This document shows positions 10,356 to 20,900 of a DNA stretch of 64,000 nucleotides, piece by piece. The position numbers were made by a program, and so were the translations under genes. Within the stretch, counting starts at the first letter, position 1, and every line of letters starts with the position of its first letter. The stretch is from Anodontia alba (lineage: Eukaryota > Mollusca > Bivalvia > Lucinida > Lucinidae): the NCBI GenBank assembly GCA_964016985.1, contig OZ024837.1:36710591-36774590 (forward strand), read 5' to 3'. A model generated the notes under the pieces. The model saw nothing but the letters and a program-made list of their open reading frames with translations, had not been told where the DNA came from and did not search any database.

Positions 10356-12550
10356 GCAGTGCTTCAGATATAAAGAAGAGCGTCAAGATAAATATTTTCC
10401 TATTTTTTTCACGGAAACCTAATATATGTGTACTCATCAGAAGTGCTTCTGCAAGCTCACGTGCTGTATGTTTTCATCACGACAAATGAAAACATAACTA
10501 CGTTTTGGCTGATAATAAAAGAAAACAACGACTTGTGCGGCCAGCGAAGACTCAGATCAGCATGCGCATCCGCGCATTCTGATCAGTCTTCGCTGATCGC
10601 TTGTACCTTCTACAGCCTCCAGGCTATTCAAAGAGGGATAAATGATAATCTTTGCTATACTATGTGGATGAACAGGCGGATCTGAGTCTATGCTGGTCAC
10701 ACAGGTATTATTGTAGGTTTTGCCGTGCACCGGCTCAGATTATATCCATGGACAGCAAAGGCTCGGATCAGGCAGAATATTCTCAAGACTTATCAAACCC
10801 GTCGCTGTCCACTTAAAGATGCAGCGATTATATAATGGATTATGTTTAGGGACAGCAAATGCTTTTATCAGTCTGAATATTCACAGGATTAATGCCGTTT
10901 ACAGAACCAATGAATACTTTAGAAATAGATTAGCTCCAGCAGTGATTTATTGAGTAATAAATCACAATTGGTAGTCAGTTGTAATAGATCAAATCACGTG
11001 CGCGTGGCGAGTGATTTATCTATGCACAACCGACTACGTGACTAGGAACTCGAGAAATCATGCACCAGTTCTGGTTTATTTTGCTTCTAACGGAATTGCA
11101 ATTCTTTCCTTTAGATACTCTACTTTCCGCCTTTGTTTGAAGGAATCCTGCTAACATGTAACAGTAAAAGTGATCCCAGCTTTTGCTGTCCGTTAATTAT
11201 ACGTGTGACTTATGCATTTACCTTCTTTTATAACGTATTATAATACGAGAAAACGACGTTACGCCGTCAAACGTCAAGGAAACGACGAACGACTTCGTGA
11301 AACGCCGTAAAAAGGCGACTCTGTCGCGCTCTTCCTTTCAGTGACGTTGTTGCTGAAAAAAAAAAAAAAAATATTTACGATTGCCTATATAGGCGACCGA
11401 TGTTAGAATGTTGATTATATCGACGGACAGGAACGGCTCGGAACAGTCTGACTATTCGCAAGACTGATCAGATCTTTCGCTGTCCGTTTACAAAAGCGCA
11501 GTGAACAAAGTATACCAGGCCACAACTAATGGCGAGGGTTGAGGCCACGTAAAATCGATTTAAGAACCCCCGCCCGCCTTGTAATATTTTTATTGACCGT
11601 TCCAAGGCGGCGCTTCTGCTGTGGTTTACTATTTCTGTCATTGTATGTGTTCGCATGTACGTCCTGGTGATTTTTTTTATTTTGGATAGCCATTTGGCCA
11701 TTTTTTGAAAAACAAAAACTGTTCTTTTGGCTTTCTGCTTGTAGTGTTTTGATTGTGGTGCCGTTGCTTTAAGTGCGTCCTTCTTTCATTTTGGTGTCTT
11801 GGACGGAAGGTGTTAGGTAATTGTATTGATTCCTGATCTTTGTCTTCCTTTCTGTTTACCATATTCGACGGTATCAAATAGTCGGAATATCCAATGAAAG
11901 GTTTTATACTCCAAATGTGCCGAAGACAGACGCATATTCATTGCAAATATTAGCAAGCAAGACATTTCTCCATAGATGCAGGACATAAACCACGTGTGAG
12001 CGAATAGGTACATGTAGACCAGAATTCATCGCTGTTCTCACTGTGTATACCAACTGCAGATGGATCTGGTATCAACCTCAGCAACTCCTTGTCTGCCAAC
12101 TAACTCGCGTATCTTGGAGTCAATGGTTTTGACGAGCCAAAGCATTATTTGGTAGTTTATTTATTTCTCCAGAAGCACATGATATCGTTTTATTATGCAA
12201 GGTAGTCATGGACTACTACTACATTATTTAACACCATTAAAATAGCCATGGTTTCAGCTGTCTTGTTAAAAAAATCAAAATGAAAACAACAACTATGATG
12301 GCTGTCATTTGGGTTTAGTCATATGAAATGACGCGTCAAATCAATTTTCATATTTTTTAAAACACTGCAAAGTTGTATAGTACTAAACATGATTATTTTC
12401 AATAATCCAAAAAGCATCACTGATCTGTGAAATGTTATAAAACTGGAAGAAATGTCTTTCTGTTACTTTTGTTAATCTCTAGAAATATTACCCCTGCTTT
12501 GAAAATGGCCGCCGTCATGGTGTATTAACTTTAACGGGTAGGGTAATTGA
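10356..12550. other. Intergenic region downstream of the cGLR-type gene
   Basis: No gene is recognised. It contains a fold-back repeat (10530-10710), an inverted pair around TGATTTATTGAGTAATAAATCA (about 10935-10965), CG-bearing sequence near 11250-11340, a poly-A run (about 11356-11371) and the 11565-11870 copy of the dispersed GACCGTTC repeat. Short frames lack domain or splice support. Confidence 0.6.
10530..10712. mobile_element. Fold-back repeat family K, copy 1
   Basis: Ends ACTTGTGCGGCCAGCGAAGA and GCTGGTCACACAGGT are imperfectly inverted, with an internal hairpin CTGATCAGTCTTCGCTGATC. A related copy with ACTTGTGCAACCAGTAAAGA and the same right end lies at 42830-42993. Confidence 0.5.
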
Positions 12551-12552
12551 AT

Positions 12553-12808
12553 TGGCGAGGCGGTTCTAACGAGTACAAACATAGATTGTGGATACTCGTT
12601 AGAATCGCCTCGGCGAGGGGGTTCTAATGAGTACATAGATTGTGGATACTCGTTAGAACCTCCTCGGTGAGGCGGTTCTAACGAGTACCCACAATCTATG
12701 TTTTTGAGCAGATATAAGAAAAATAATGTATACCCCTATAAATCCCATTTTTACGATATAAAAGTGGGTTTAAGGGGGTCAAAATTTTATAGGTATGTTT
12801 TTGTGATG
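12553..12808 (+). mobile_element. MITE family A, rearranged copy with repeated hairpin core
   Basis: The left terminus is missing. The central core GTGGATACTCGTTAGAA is present two to three times in tandem (12590-12700), followed by a normal right half ending AGGTATGTTTTTGTGATG. It is likely a product of recombination or slippage within the hairpin. Confidence 0.7.
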
Positions 12809-13114
12809 TAAATGAAAATGTTCTAAAGAAAATCTGGCAAGCAAAATTAACTTTGTGTGATGTGAATGCACATCGATGAGGCGATTCTAATGAGTACACC
12901 AACATACATTTTCGTGATAAAATAAGAACATTTTCCCAGAATATCTCTAAATATTTGTTTTCTTGAGCTATCGGAAGGACTTCAAAACGAATTCGAATCA
13001 GCCATGGTAAACGAGCCATCAGTGTTCCAAGTCATTGAAGTTTTACTGTATTTATATTGTAAATGTTCAGTTTTCGGATGGCGATGTCGCTTGTGCTACA
13101 TCCTATCGTGAAGT

Positions 13115-13392
13115 CATCACGAAAATATGCCTATATAAGTTTGAGCCCCTTAAACCCCACTTTTATGTAGTAAAACTGGGGTTTACAGGGGTATACATTG
13201 TTTTTCTTATTTCTGCTCAAAAACCTAGATTGTGGGTACTCGTTACAACCGCCTCGCCGAGGCGGTTCTAACGAGTACCCATAATCTATGTTTTGTGCAG
13301 AAATATGAAAAATATCAGAGTTTTTTATCTGAAAATTTTCGTTTTTGGAGGTGAAATTTTCTATATATTTGAATAGGCGTGTTTTCGTAATG
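13115..13392 (-). mobile_element. MITE family A copy, inverted
   Basis: Full length. Starts CATCACGAAAATATGCCTAT and ends AGGCGTGTTTTCGTAATG. The central hairpin apex is GCCTCGCCGAGGC. Confidence 0.85.
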
Positions 13393-13730
13393 ATTGTGAG
13401 TTGATTCATTTTGTTAGAGCATCATGTCAAGTCAGTGGCAGTACTATTTTTTTCTTATTTTTCTAGAAGACATATGTTGTTAGTACTCATTAGAAGCGCC
13501 TCGACGACATGCCTGAGCCACAACATGAGGAATGTACCTTCTACTGTGCGCCCAACGAAGGCTCAGATCAGCAGAAGGTCCAAATGATTTGGTACACGAA
13601 ATACACTAACCCACGAATGGCTCAATGGCCAGAACACAAGAAAACCACAAACAGGATCAGGATGCGCCCGACCACAGACATTAACAGTCATCGGCAAAAA
13701 AAGATTGAGAAAGGAACTGAAGATACTTTT

Positions 13731-13997
13731 CATTACGAAAACACACCTATTCAAATATACTGAAAATTTTACCATGAAAATTTTCAGATAAAAAAATTCG
13801 GATATTGTTCATATTTTGCTCAAAACATAGATTGTGGGTACTCGTTAGAACCGCCTTGACGAGGCGGTTCTAACGAGTACCCACAATCTATGTTTTTGAG
13901 CAGAAATAAGAAAAAGTATACCCCTGTAAACCCCAGTTTTACTATATAAAAGTGGGGTTTAAGGGGGTCAAAATTATACAGGCATGTTTTCGTGATG
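13731..13997 (+). mobile_element. MITE family A copy
   Basis: Full length with termini CATTACGAAAACACACCTAT and AGGCATGTTTTCGTGATG. The hairpin core is intact (apex GCCTTGACGAGGC). Confidence 0.85.
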
Positions 13998-14929
13998 CGC
14001 TTGGAAAAATAGGAAACACACTTTAACAGGTCGTCTGCTGATTTTTTTCCAGCATGATAGGCATTAAGCTAATGTGCCTTTAGCCTGAAATTTCAGAATC
14101 TTGCCCTGATAAATGCATCTATAGTCAAACTTTAATGGCTCAATGGGAATTTGTTCTAGACATGGGTAGTTCAAGCCACTGAGGGTTAATCAAAGGGATA
14201 GGCAAATGGAGGTAATTTAGGGACGTCTTTTCAGCCTTCTATAAAATAATGGTATGTTGAGTGTACTCAATAGAATCATTTTGATAAGGCTATTCTAATG
14301 AATATTCTAATGAGTATACACAACGTATATTTTCACGAGCAAATAAAAAAAAATCTAATATTTGTTTTCTTGGGCCATTGGAAGATCTTCCTAGGGACTC
14401 AAAATCAAGTTTGAATTAGCCACGGTAAACAAGCCAATGATATTCGAGACATTAAAGTACTGGTCATATATGTATTCAGATGCTCAGGTATTTCAGAAAA
14501 TGTTTTTGGCAATAATGTTCACATGTTCAAAATTTTAGTTCATTAAACATTATGTAAAAGACAGAAAGATAGACAAAACTTTATGTTATTTATTGTTCAA
14601 TCTGTACTAACTACAAACATATTATGTAAATATAAAATATTTTGATTGGCCTGAAAGAGTGACAATAAAAAATAAAATGTGAGAATAGACAATGATATTT
14701 TCAGTATTTACTCAAAATATTCCAAAGACATGCCTGAACCACAACATGAGAAAATGTACCTTCTGCGCAGTCTGATGAGTCTTCATTGTCCGCATGAAGA
14801 AACTTTCTCCTTTGGAGTCTTTGATTTGATTTGTTTGGGAGTTTTACAGTCCCATCAACAATATCAAAGTCATGTAGAGCCAGTTGGTTAACCTACCTGT
14901 AATCATTTTTTCTCAGTATATAGTCTTAG

Positions 14930-15068
14930 TCCTGTAAGCAATTAGTCAATACTTTGAGCACATTCTTTTGCCAGTAACTGACAATTGCCCTTGTTAAATC
15001 AGCAGAAAGGGGATAATGACCGTAGATATGATTTATGATCTATCTCCATTAAAGGAATGTGCTGGGAT
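14930..15068 (-). mobile_element. Old fragment of SINE family 2
   Basis: It matches the body of the SINE at 34147-34450 in reverse. Shared landmarks are TTGCCAGTAACTGACAATTG, AAATCAGCAGAAAGGGGATA and AATGACCGTAG. Both ends are eroded and no target duplication was seen. Confidence 0.55.
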
Positions 15069-15254
15069 TCACATGAGCTGTCTATCTTTCATACAAAGGA
15101 CCATAGTGGTCCTAACTGCTCATCTGTGCTGAAACGTAGGTCAAGGTCACTCAATATCTACAATATTCATTAATCTGTAGGACATAATTCTGACCATATC
15201 CATGCCCTCCTCATCTGTAAGTTTATGGAAGATCCAATTAAACCAATGGAGCTA

Positions 15255-15535
15255 CATTACAAAAACAAGCCTATTCAAATATAGAGACAGTTTCACCTCA
15301 AAAAACTGAAAATTTTCAGATAAAAAAAATCCGATATTTTGTCATATTTCTGCTCAAAACATAGATTGTGGGTACTCGTTAGAACTGCATCAGCGAGGCG
15401 GTTCTAACGAGTACCCACAATCTATGTTTTTGAGTAGAAATAAGATAAATAATGTATACCCCTGTAAACCCCAGTTTTACTATATAAAAGTGGGGTTTAA
15501 GGGGGTCAAAATTATATAGGCATGTTTTCGTGATG
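15255..15535 (+). mobile_element. MITE family A copy
   Basis: Termini CATTACAAAAACAAGCCTAT and AGGCATGTTTTCGTGATG enclose the central hairpin with GTACTCGTTAGAACTGC. Confidence 0.8.
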
Positions 15536-15559
15536 ATGCAGCAAACCATGTTAATTATA

Positions 15560-16640
15560 TGCATCTTAAGCAATCAAAGGCGTAACTCTCTATATCAGAT
15601 TGTGTAAGTTTTTACACCTTTTCAAAATCAAACTTTTTTGAAAGTTTATTCTTGTCCTCCACATCTGCAGGAGTGTACAATCAAAACTGAAAGTGTTATA
15701 CCCCTTAGGGCTTTGTACCAGTCAAAGACCATGTAAGTGAAGTGCTATGGACAGCGAGATGGGCAGGTGACCATCAACCTTGTTCTGGCCAGTATACAGC
15801 ACCCTTAGGGACCGTCCATGTCCACCTTCTCTACAAGCTTAATACTTGTTCAAGCTTTTGTCCATGTCTGTCTTATCTGTAAGTTTCATTTAGATCCTGT
15901 TAAACTTAAAGTACCTATGCTGGTGACATGATCAAACATAGGCATTTTATTAACCAAAAGGACATAAGTCTAAGATTAATAGGCTTACCTGGTCAGTTTT
16001 CAAACTCACCCAAGCTTTTATTCCAAGCCTATTAATATGTAAGGTTAAGAAAGATCTTATCAAAACTGAAGGAATTATGCTGATGAGAAGGTCGGAAAAA
16101 AAGCGTTTTCAGCAATTAAAGGGCGGTAACTCTAAATAAATAATCTGACCTGAACAGTTTTCTAATTCATCCAAGCCTTTATCCATGTCAGCTTTATCTG
16201 CAAGTTTCCGGATGATCCAATCAAAACTGAATGAGTTCTCCTGATGACAGTCAAATAGCCCATTTAAAAATCAAGGGGACATAACTCTAACATAAATGAT
16301 CCGATCTGAGTCATCTGATCCAGTTTCAAACTCATCTGAGATTTATCCATGTCCACCTTATCTGCAAGTTTCAGAAAGATCTGATCAATACTGAACAAGT
16401 TATGCTGATAACAAAGTCAAACAGAGGCTTTTTAGCAATCAAGGGGACTCTAAGAATTATTATCCTATCTGACCAGTTTTCAAACGCATCCAAGATTTCA
16501 CCCATGTTCACCTTATCTGCAATTTTCAGGATGATCCAATCAAACTAAATGTGTTATACTGATGACAAGCATTTTCCCATTGTAAGCCTATGGGGCGCTT
16601 TGGTTGCTACAGCAGCAAGTTTTTATTGGATTTCCATATC
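15560..16640. repeat. Degenerate tandem-like region of about 130-180 bp units
   Basis: Phrases such as CATGTCCACCTTATCTGCAA, TTTCAGGATGATCCAATCAA and AAACTGAATGAGTT recur several times (about 15830, 16000, 16180, 16340, 16500) with GGGGACATAACTCTAA between them. This is an old diverged tandem array. No gene is seen. Confidence 0.6.
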
Positions 16641-16641
16641 T

Positions 16642-16872
16642 TTAACCTATTTGTGCCTAGTGTCCCATAGTTTGGACATTGGCAAACAGTGTAGACCAAG
16701 ATCAGACACCACAGAATTCTGCGGCATCTGATCAGGATCTACAGTTTGCATTAATTAAAGGCATTCCTTTAAAACATGGCAATAATAAAAACTGATCAGA
16801 CACCCCTTAAACTGGAAATAGACTGGTCCAAAGAGTTCAGGTAGAAGAGTCCACCAGGCAAAAATGGCTTAA
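16642..16872. mobile_element. TTAA-ended MITE family M, copy 1
   Basis: Ends TTAACCTATTTGTGCC and GGCAAAAATGGCTTAA are inverted. The interior carries the hairpin core GGCAAACAGTGTAGACCAAG paired with ATCTACAGTTTGC. The sister copy is at 62863-63074. TTAA at both ends suggests a piggyBac/Kolobok-like target. Confidence 0.65.
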
Positions 16873-17096
16873 TCCCCTATCATCAGAGACATGCTACAGA
16901 TGAGGACAATGGAGGCTACTGTCCTAAAAGGTCCCTTGGAAGATAGTACTAAAATGGATATGTTTTGTAAACATATTGATTTTTCACTGCATTTTGCAAA
17001 CTCTGTGAGTTAGTCGCAGTTATGTACATATCATTATTTTGGTGTAGATTATTGCCCTTGTTGTTTTGTATTCGTATGAGCCAAGCCAAGCCAAAA

Positions 17097-17629
17097 CATT
17101 ACGAAAAATGCCCATTTAAATACATAGACAATTTCACCTCCAAAAACTGAAAATTTTCAGATACAAACCCTGATATTTTTTCATATTTCTGCTCAAAACA
17201 TAGATTGTGGGTACTCATTAGAACCTCAGCGAGGTGGTTCTAATGAATACCACAATCTGTGTCTTAGAGCACAAAGAAGAAAAATAATGTATACCCCTGT
17301 AAACCCTAGTTTTACTATATAAAACGGGCCCCTGTAGCCTCGTGGATAAGAGAGTTGACTCTTAATCCATTAGGTTTCTCACCGCTGTGGTTCGAGCCTG
17401 GCTCGGGTCATATGTGGGAAAGCCAAGTTCTGCTTACGGATGGTCAGGTGGTTTTTCTCCGGGTTCTCCGGTTTTCGCCCACCTTCGATGAACGATCGGC
17501 TCGATATAAGTGAAATATTCTTGAAAGGGCCGTAAAATCCAAATCAAAAAAAAAAAAAAAAAAAAAAAAATTACTATATAAAAGTGGGGTTTAAGGGAGT
17601 CAATATTATATAGGCATGTTTTTATGATG
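17097..17629 (+). mobile_element. MITE family A copy interrupted by a SINE
   Basis: The left part ends at 17324 and the element resumes at 17571. The SINE between them (17325-17570) is bounded by a 13-bp duplication of TTACTATATAAAA. The MITE is therefore older than the SINE insertion. Confidence 0.85.
17325..17570 (+). mobile_element. tRNA-derived SINE (family 1) with target-site duplication
   Basis: It has a tRNA-like head with box A TAGCCTCGTGGATAAGAG and box B GGTTCGAGCCT. A conserved middle contains TCCGGGTTCTCCGGTTTTCG, as in widespread metazoan SINE core domains, and a poly-A tail of about 25 nt follows. TTACTATATAAAA is present at 17312-17324 and 17571-17583, a perfect 13-bp duplication. 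It was presumably mobilised by a LINE in trans. Confidence 0.9.
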
Positions 17630-17734
17630 GATGTCTTTGAGCATGGCAAAATCTGCAGATTCACATCATCCTGTGCATGCACAAGGTCTCTTCTGGGCCT
17701 TTGCTCTCCACTGATACACTCTATAGTATCCAAT

Positions 17735-17822
17735 GATTCTGGCAGTGGACAGACAGTAAAGGCCAGAATCAGACTGTGCGAATGCACAGTCTGATTCTGG
17801 CCTTTACTGTCCATTTCAAGGC
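17735..17822. repeat. Hairpin repeat near the RJL 3' end
   Basis: CAGTAAAGGCCAGAATCAGA pairs with TCTGATTCTGGCCTTTACTG across the short loop CTGTGCGAATGCACAG. It is a near-perfect hairpin of about 70 nt, just past the stop codon of the minus-strand GTPase gene and so possibly in its 3' UTR. Confidence 0.75.
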
Positions 17823-17856
17823 ACGTTTTCACATGACGTGGCTCATATAGATTTCA

Positions 17857-17971
17857 TCAAGCTGAATTAGCTAAAAGTCCTGCAGCTTTTCTTCTCTGAA
17901 CAACATTACTCAAAAGTTCATCAAACAAGACGTTCACTCCTTCTCCAGTTGCTGCAGACACCTCATATAGA
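17857..17971 (-). CDS. RJL GTPase, last exon (G5 and C-terminus)
   Basis: It is preceded on the minus strand by CTTTTGTTTCAG and enters in phase 2. It encodes LYEVSAATGEGVNVLF and then a helix, ending ...LLANSA and TGA at 17857-17859. SAATGEG is the G5 loop, equivalent to SAQTGEG in DNAJC27. No frame for a J domain follows. Confidence 0.88.
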
Positions 17972-20900
17972 CTGAAACAAAAGATGCAGAGGACTTGTTA
18001 GGGAGGAGTATTTGTTGTTACACAGAAATACCGGAACACATTGTTATTTACCAGAACACACTTCCTACAACTACATTGTTCTTTATTCATATATAAAAGT
18101 TATCAATAGTATTAGCAAATCGTGAAATATGATCTTGATTAAGGGCAATTTTTGAATACTGGTATGAACTCTGTGCATTTTGGTAGCCATTTATACGACT
18201 GGGACACACTAATATAAAACACTGAAATGCAGATCAACTATTGTAAACTAAGCTCCAATTTATTCTTAACAACATGCTAAACACAAACAGAGGAGTCTTT
18301 GATGATAATTCTGGGATATTTTTTATTTCTCCATAAATAACATATATTGCGGGTACTGATTTGAAGTACCTCAGTGAGGTGCTTCTAATGAGTACTGAGG
18401 CCCTCTGGTGGGGGTGCAGGGGGAGGAGGGAAGGAGGGGGATACCTGTTCCCTTGTGTTCCCCTGAAATATTTCAGCATTTTCCCTTGTTCCCCAAAATC
18501 AAAATCTCAATTTTCTATGTTCCCTGCTCCCCAAAATTACATTTGCTCCTCTGTTCCCTTTATTTTTAGACTTGTTTCCCCATGTTCCCCTGAAATAAAT
18601 AACATTATTCCCCTGTTCCCCATAACCCCTGGGAGAGCCTCAGTACCCATAACATATGTTTTTATGGTGAAATTGGGAAAGTGATCCCAGATTTATCATC
18701 AAATACTCCTCCTTAACATGTCCTCTAATTTCTTATCATTACGAAAACATGCCTATTCAAATATAATGAAAATTTTACCACCAAAAAATGAAAATTCACA
18801 GATAAAAAATTCTGATATTTTTCATGTTTCTGCTCAAAACATAGATTGTGGGCACTTGTTAGAACCGCCTCGATGAGGCGGTTCTAACAAGTACCCACAA
18901 TCTATGTTTTTTGGGTCAAAATTATATAGGCTTGTTTTCGTGATGTACTGTGTTTACCCTATTTACTGTGTAGACACAGATCAGATGCCGCATGTAGCAA
19001 ATGGTAACACTGAATCAAGTGACAACTATTACAAAAATAGATTACAGCTTTGTTTAAATTCCGGTTTAAGCCACTGCCAACCATATGTCTGAATTTTTTG
19101 GGTACAATAAATAAATAAGGTACATAGATCTAGTTAAGGTGGTTTTTCCACCCAGTAGGGATTAATAATACATGTATTCATTAGGCTATATGGTCTAAAA
19201 TGTGGTGATGGAATGCATTTCAATCAAAAAGTACTGGGCCCAGTTGTTCAAAGCATCGTTAGCTTAACGAGCTCGTTAAGGATCATTTCATTAACTGTTT
19301 TAGCAGATTTAATACACTTTCTTCTGATACGTTTTGCTGAAAAATGTGAGTAGCTTTTGCACTCACATTTTTTCAGCAAAAAATTTCAGCATATTTGCGT
19401 ATCATTCGATGTAAATTTTAACGAATCGTTAACTAACGATGTCGTTAGCTTTGAACGACTGGGCCCTGATATTTTTCTTATCTCTCTACAAGAACATATG
19501 TTGTTGGTATTCATTACAAGTACCTTGGCATAGCACTTCTAATGTAGTACCTAAAACACATTTTTGTGGAGAAACAAGAAAAATATTTATCTAATACCAG
19601 ACCTGTTGTAATTGTAATCAGTAATCATGATTACATGTAATCGATTACAAATTTTGAGTAATCGAAATGTAATCTGTAATCGAATACACTGCAAAACAGC
19701 CTGTAATCGTGATTACTTTGACGATTACAATACGATTACAATATGGATATTTAAATAAAATAAGTCAGAAGGAATAGAATTGAAAAAAAAAATCATTTCT
19801 GGTATGACAATTTGACAAGAAACAAGAGTACTGGAGATAATTATTTTGATTTGTATACATTTAATGACTTAATGACTCTGTATTGGTTTGTTTAAAACAA
19901 TCAATACATCTTTGAGATAAAAGAAAATTTAAAAAATACATCTTAGAGATCAAAGGAAATTGAAATTTCACACATGGATAAGCTGATATGAATTAGCAAA
20001 TAATCAAAGTAATTAAATTGGCAAACATTTATAGTCTTTTATCAATATATCTCCTCGTTTTTGTTTGGATATAACATGGTTGTTTAACGGTGTATTATAC
20101 TTTCGGACAGACAGATCAAGGCAAACATTGCAGATCCAGATCAGAATTGACTAATCGATGTGATAATGGTAAAGGCATGTGCCAAAAGAGGCATTTCAGG
20201 TGCAGCTTTGAATTTGTGCAGTCCCACCAGAGCCTCCACTGTCTCCATACAGTCATGTGATATGGAAAATGAAAATTTTAGTGTTTTTACAGTAACTTAC
20301 AGACTTATATAATTTCATGTTTATTGTGTGCATATGCTGTGAACAATGTCTCTCATGTCAGATGACCTGCTGTAAAAGTTATATACATTTGGACAATTGT
20401 TAAGTGGCTAAAGTTGACCTGTCATAATGTATAGTTGGAGTGTGGTCTTGTCATATATTTCTGCATCTAAACAATGACATTTGAATTTGAAAGGATGTAG
20501 ACCCAGATGTACTTTTTCTTCATTGTTTGCATAGGCCTATTTATCAAGTATCCAAATACTTGAATTATTTATGGCATTTACTAAAACTGGCCCAATTATA
20601 CCCTTCTGTAAAGTACCTGTGTTAAGTTTTGACATATTGCCTGAGGACACTGACAGGTTTTGAGCTGGTGCGTTCATACAGGCAGAGGACCAAATAAGAG
20701 GAGTAAATTAGTGATAATTCAGGGATAATTTTTCTTATCTCTCAATGAAAACATATGTTGTGGGTACTTATTTAAACCATCTCGATGAGACGGTTCAAAT
20801 GAGTACCCACAACATATGTTTTCATTGAAAGATAAGGAAAATTATCCTTCAATTATAAGCAATTTACTCCTCTTATCTGGTCTACTGACAGGTAAAGCAA

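Noticed and set aside
11468..12013. Overlapping minus-strand frames of about 66-77 residues
   Set aside because: No domain, splice or codon support. They overlap the dispersed GACCGTTC repeat.
13131..13409. Recurring frames with CGYSLEPPRRGGSNEYPQS-type peptides (also near 1146 and 27387)
   Set aside because: They span the central hairpin of MITE A, appear in either orientation and are broken in most copies.
17332..17410. Functional tRNA gene
   Set aside because: Boxes A and B are present but the segment continues into a SINE body with poly-A and a target duplication, and no proper cloverleaf is evident. The same holds for 34147-34220.
10356..17856. J-domain exon downstream of the RJL stop codon (minus strand)
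   Set aside because: No HPD-containing minus-strand frame with splice signals was seen. The conclusion depends on reading by eye.
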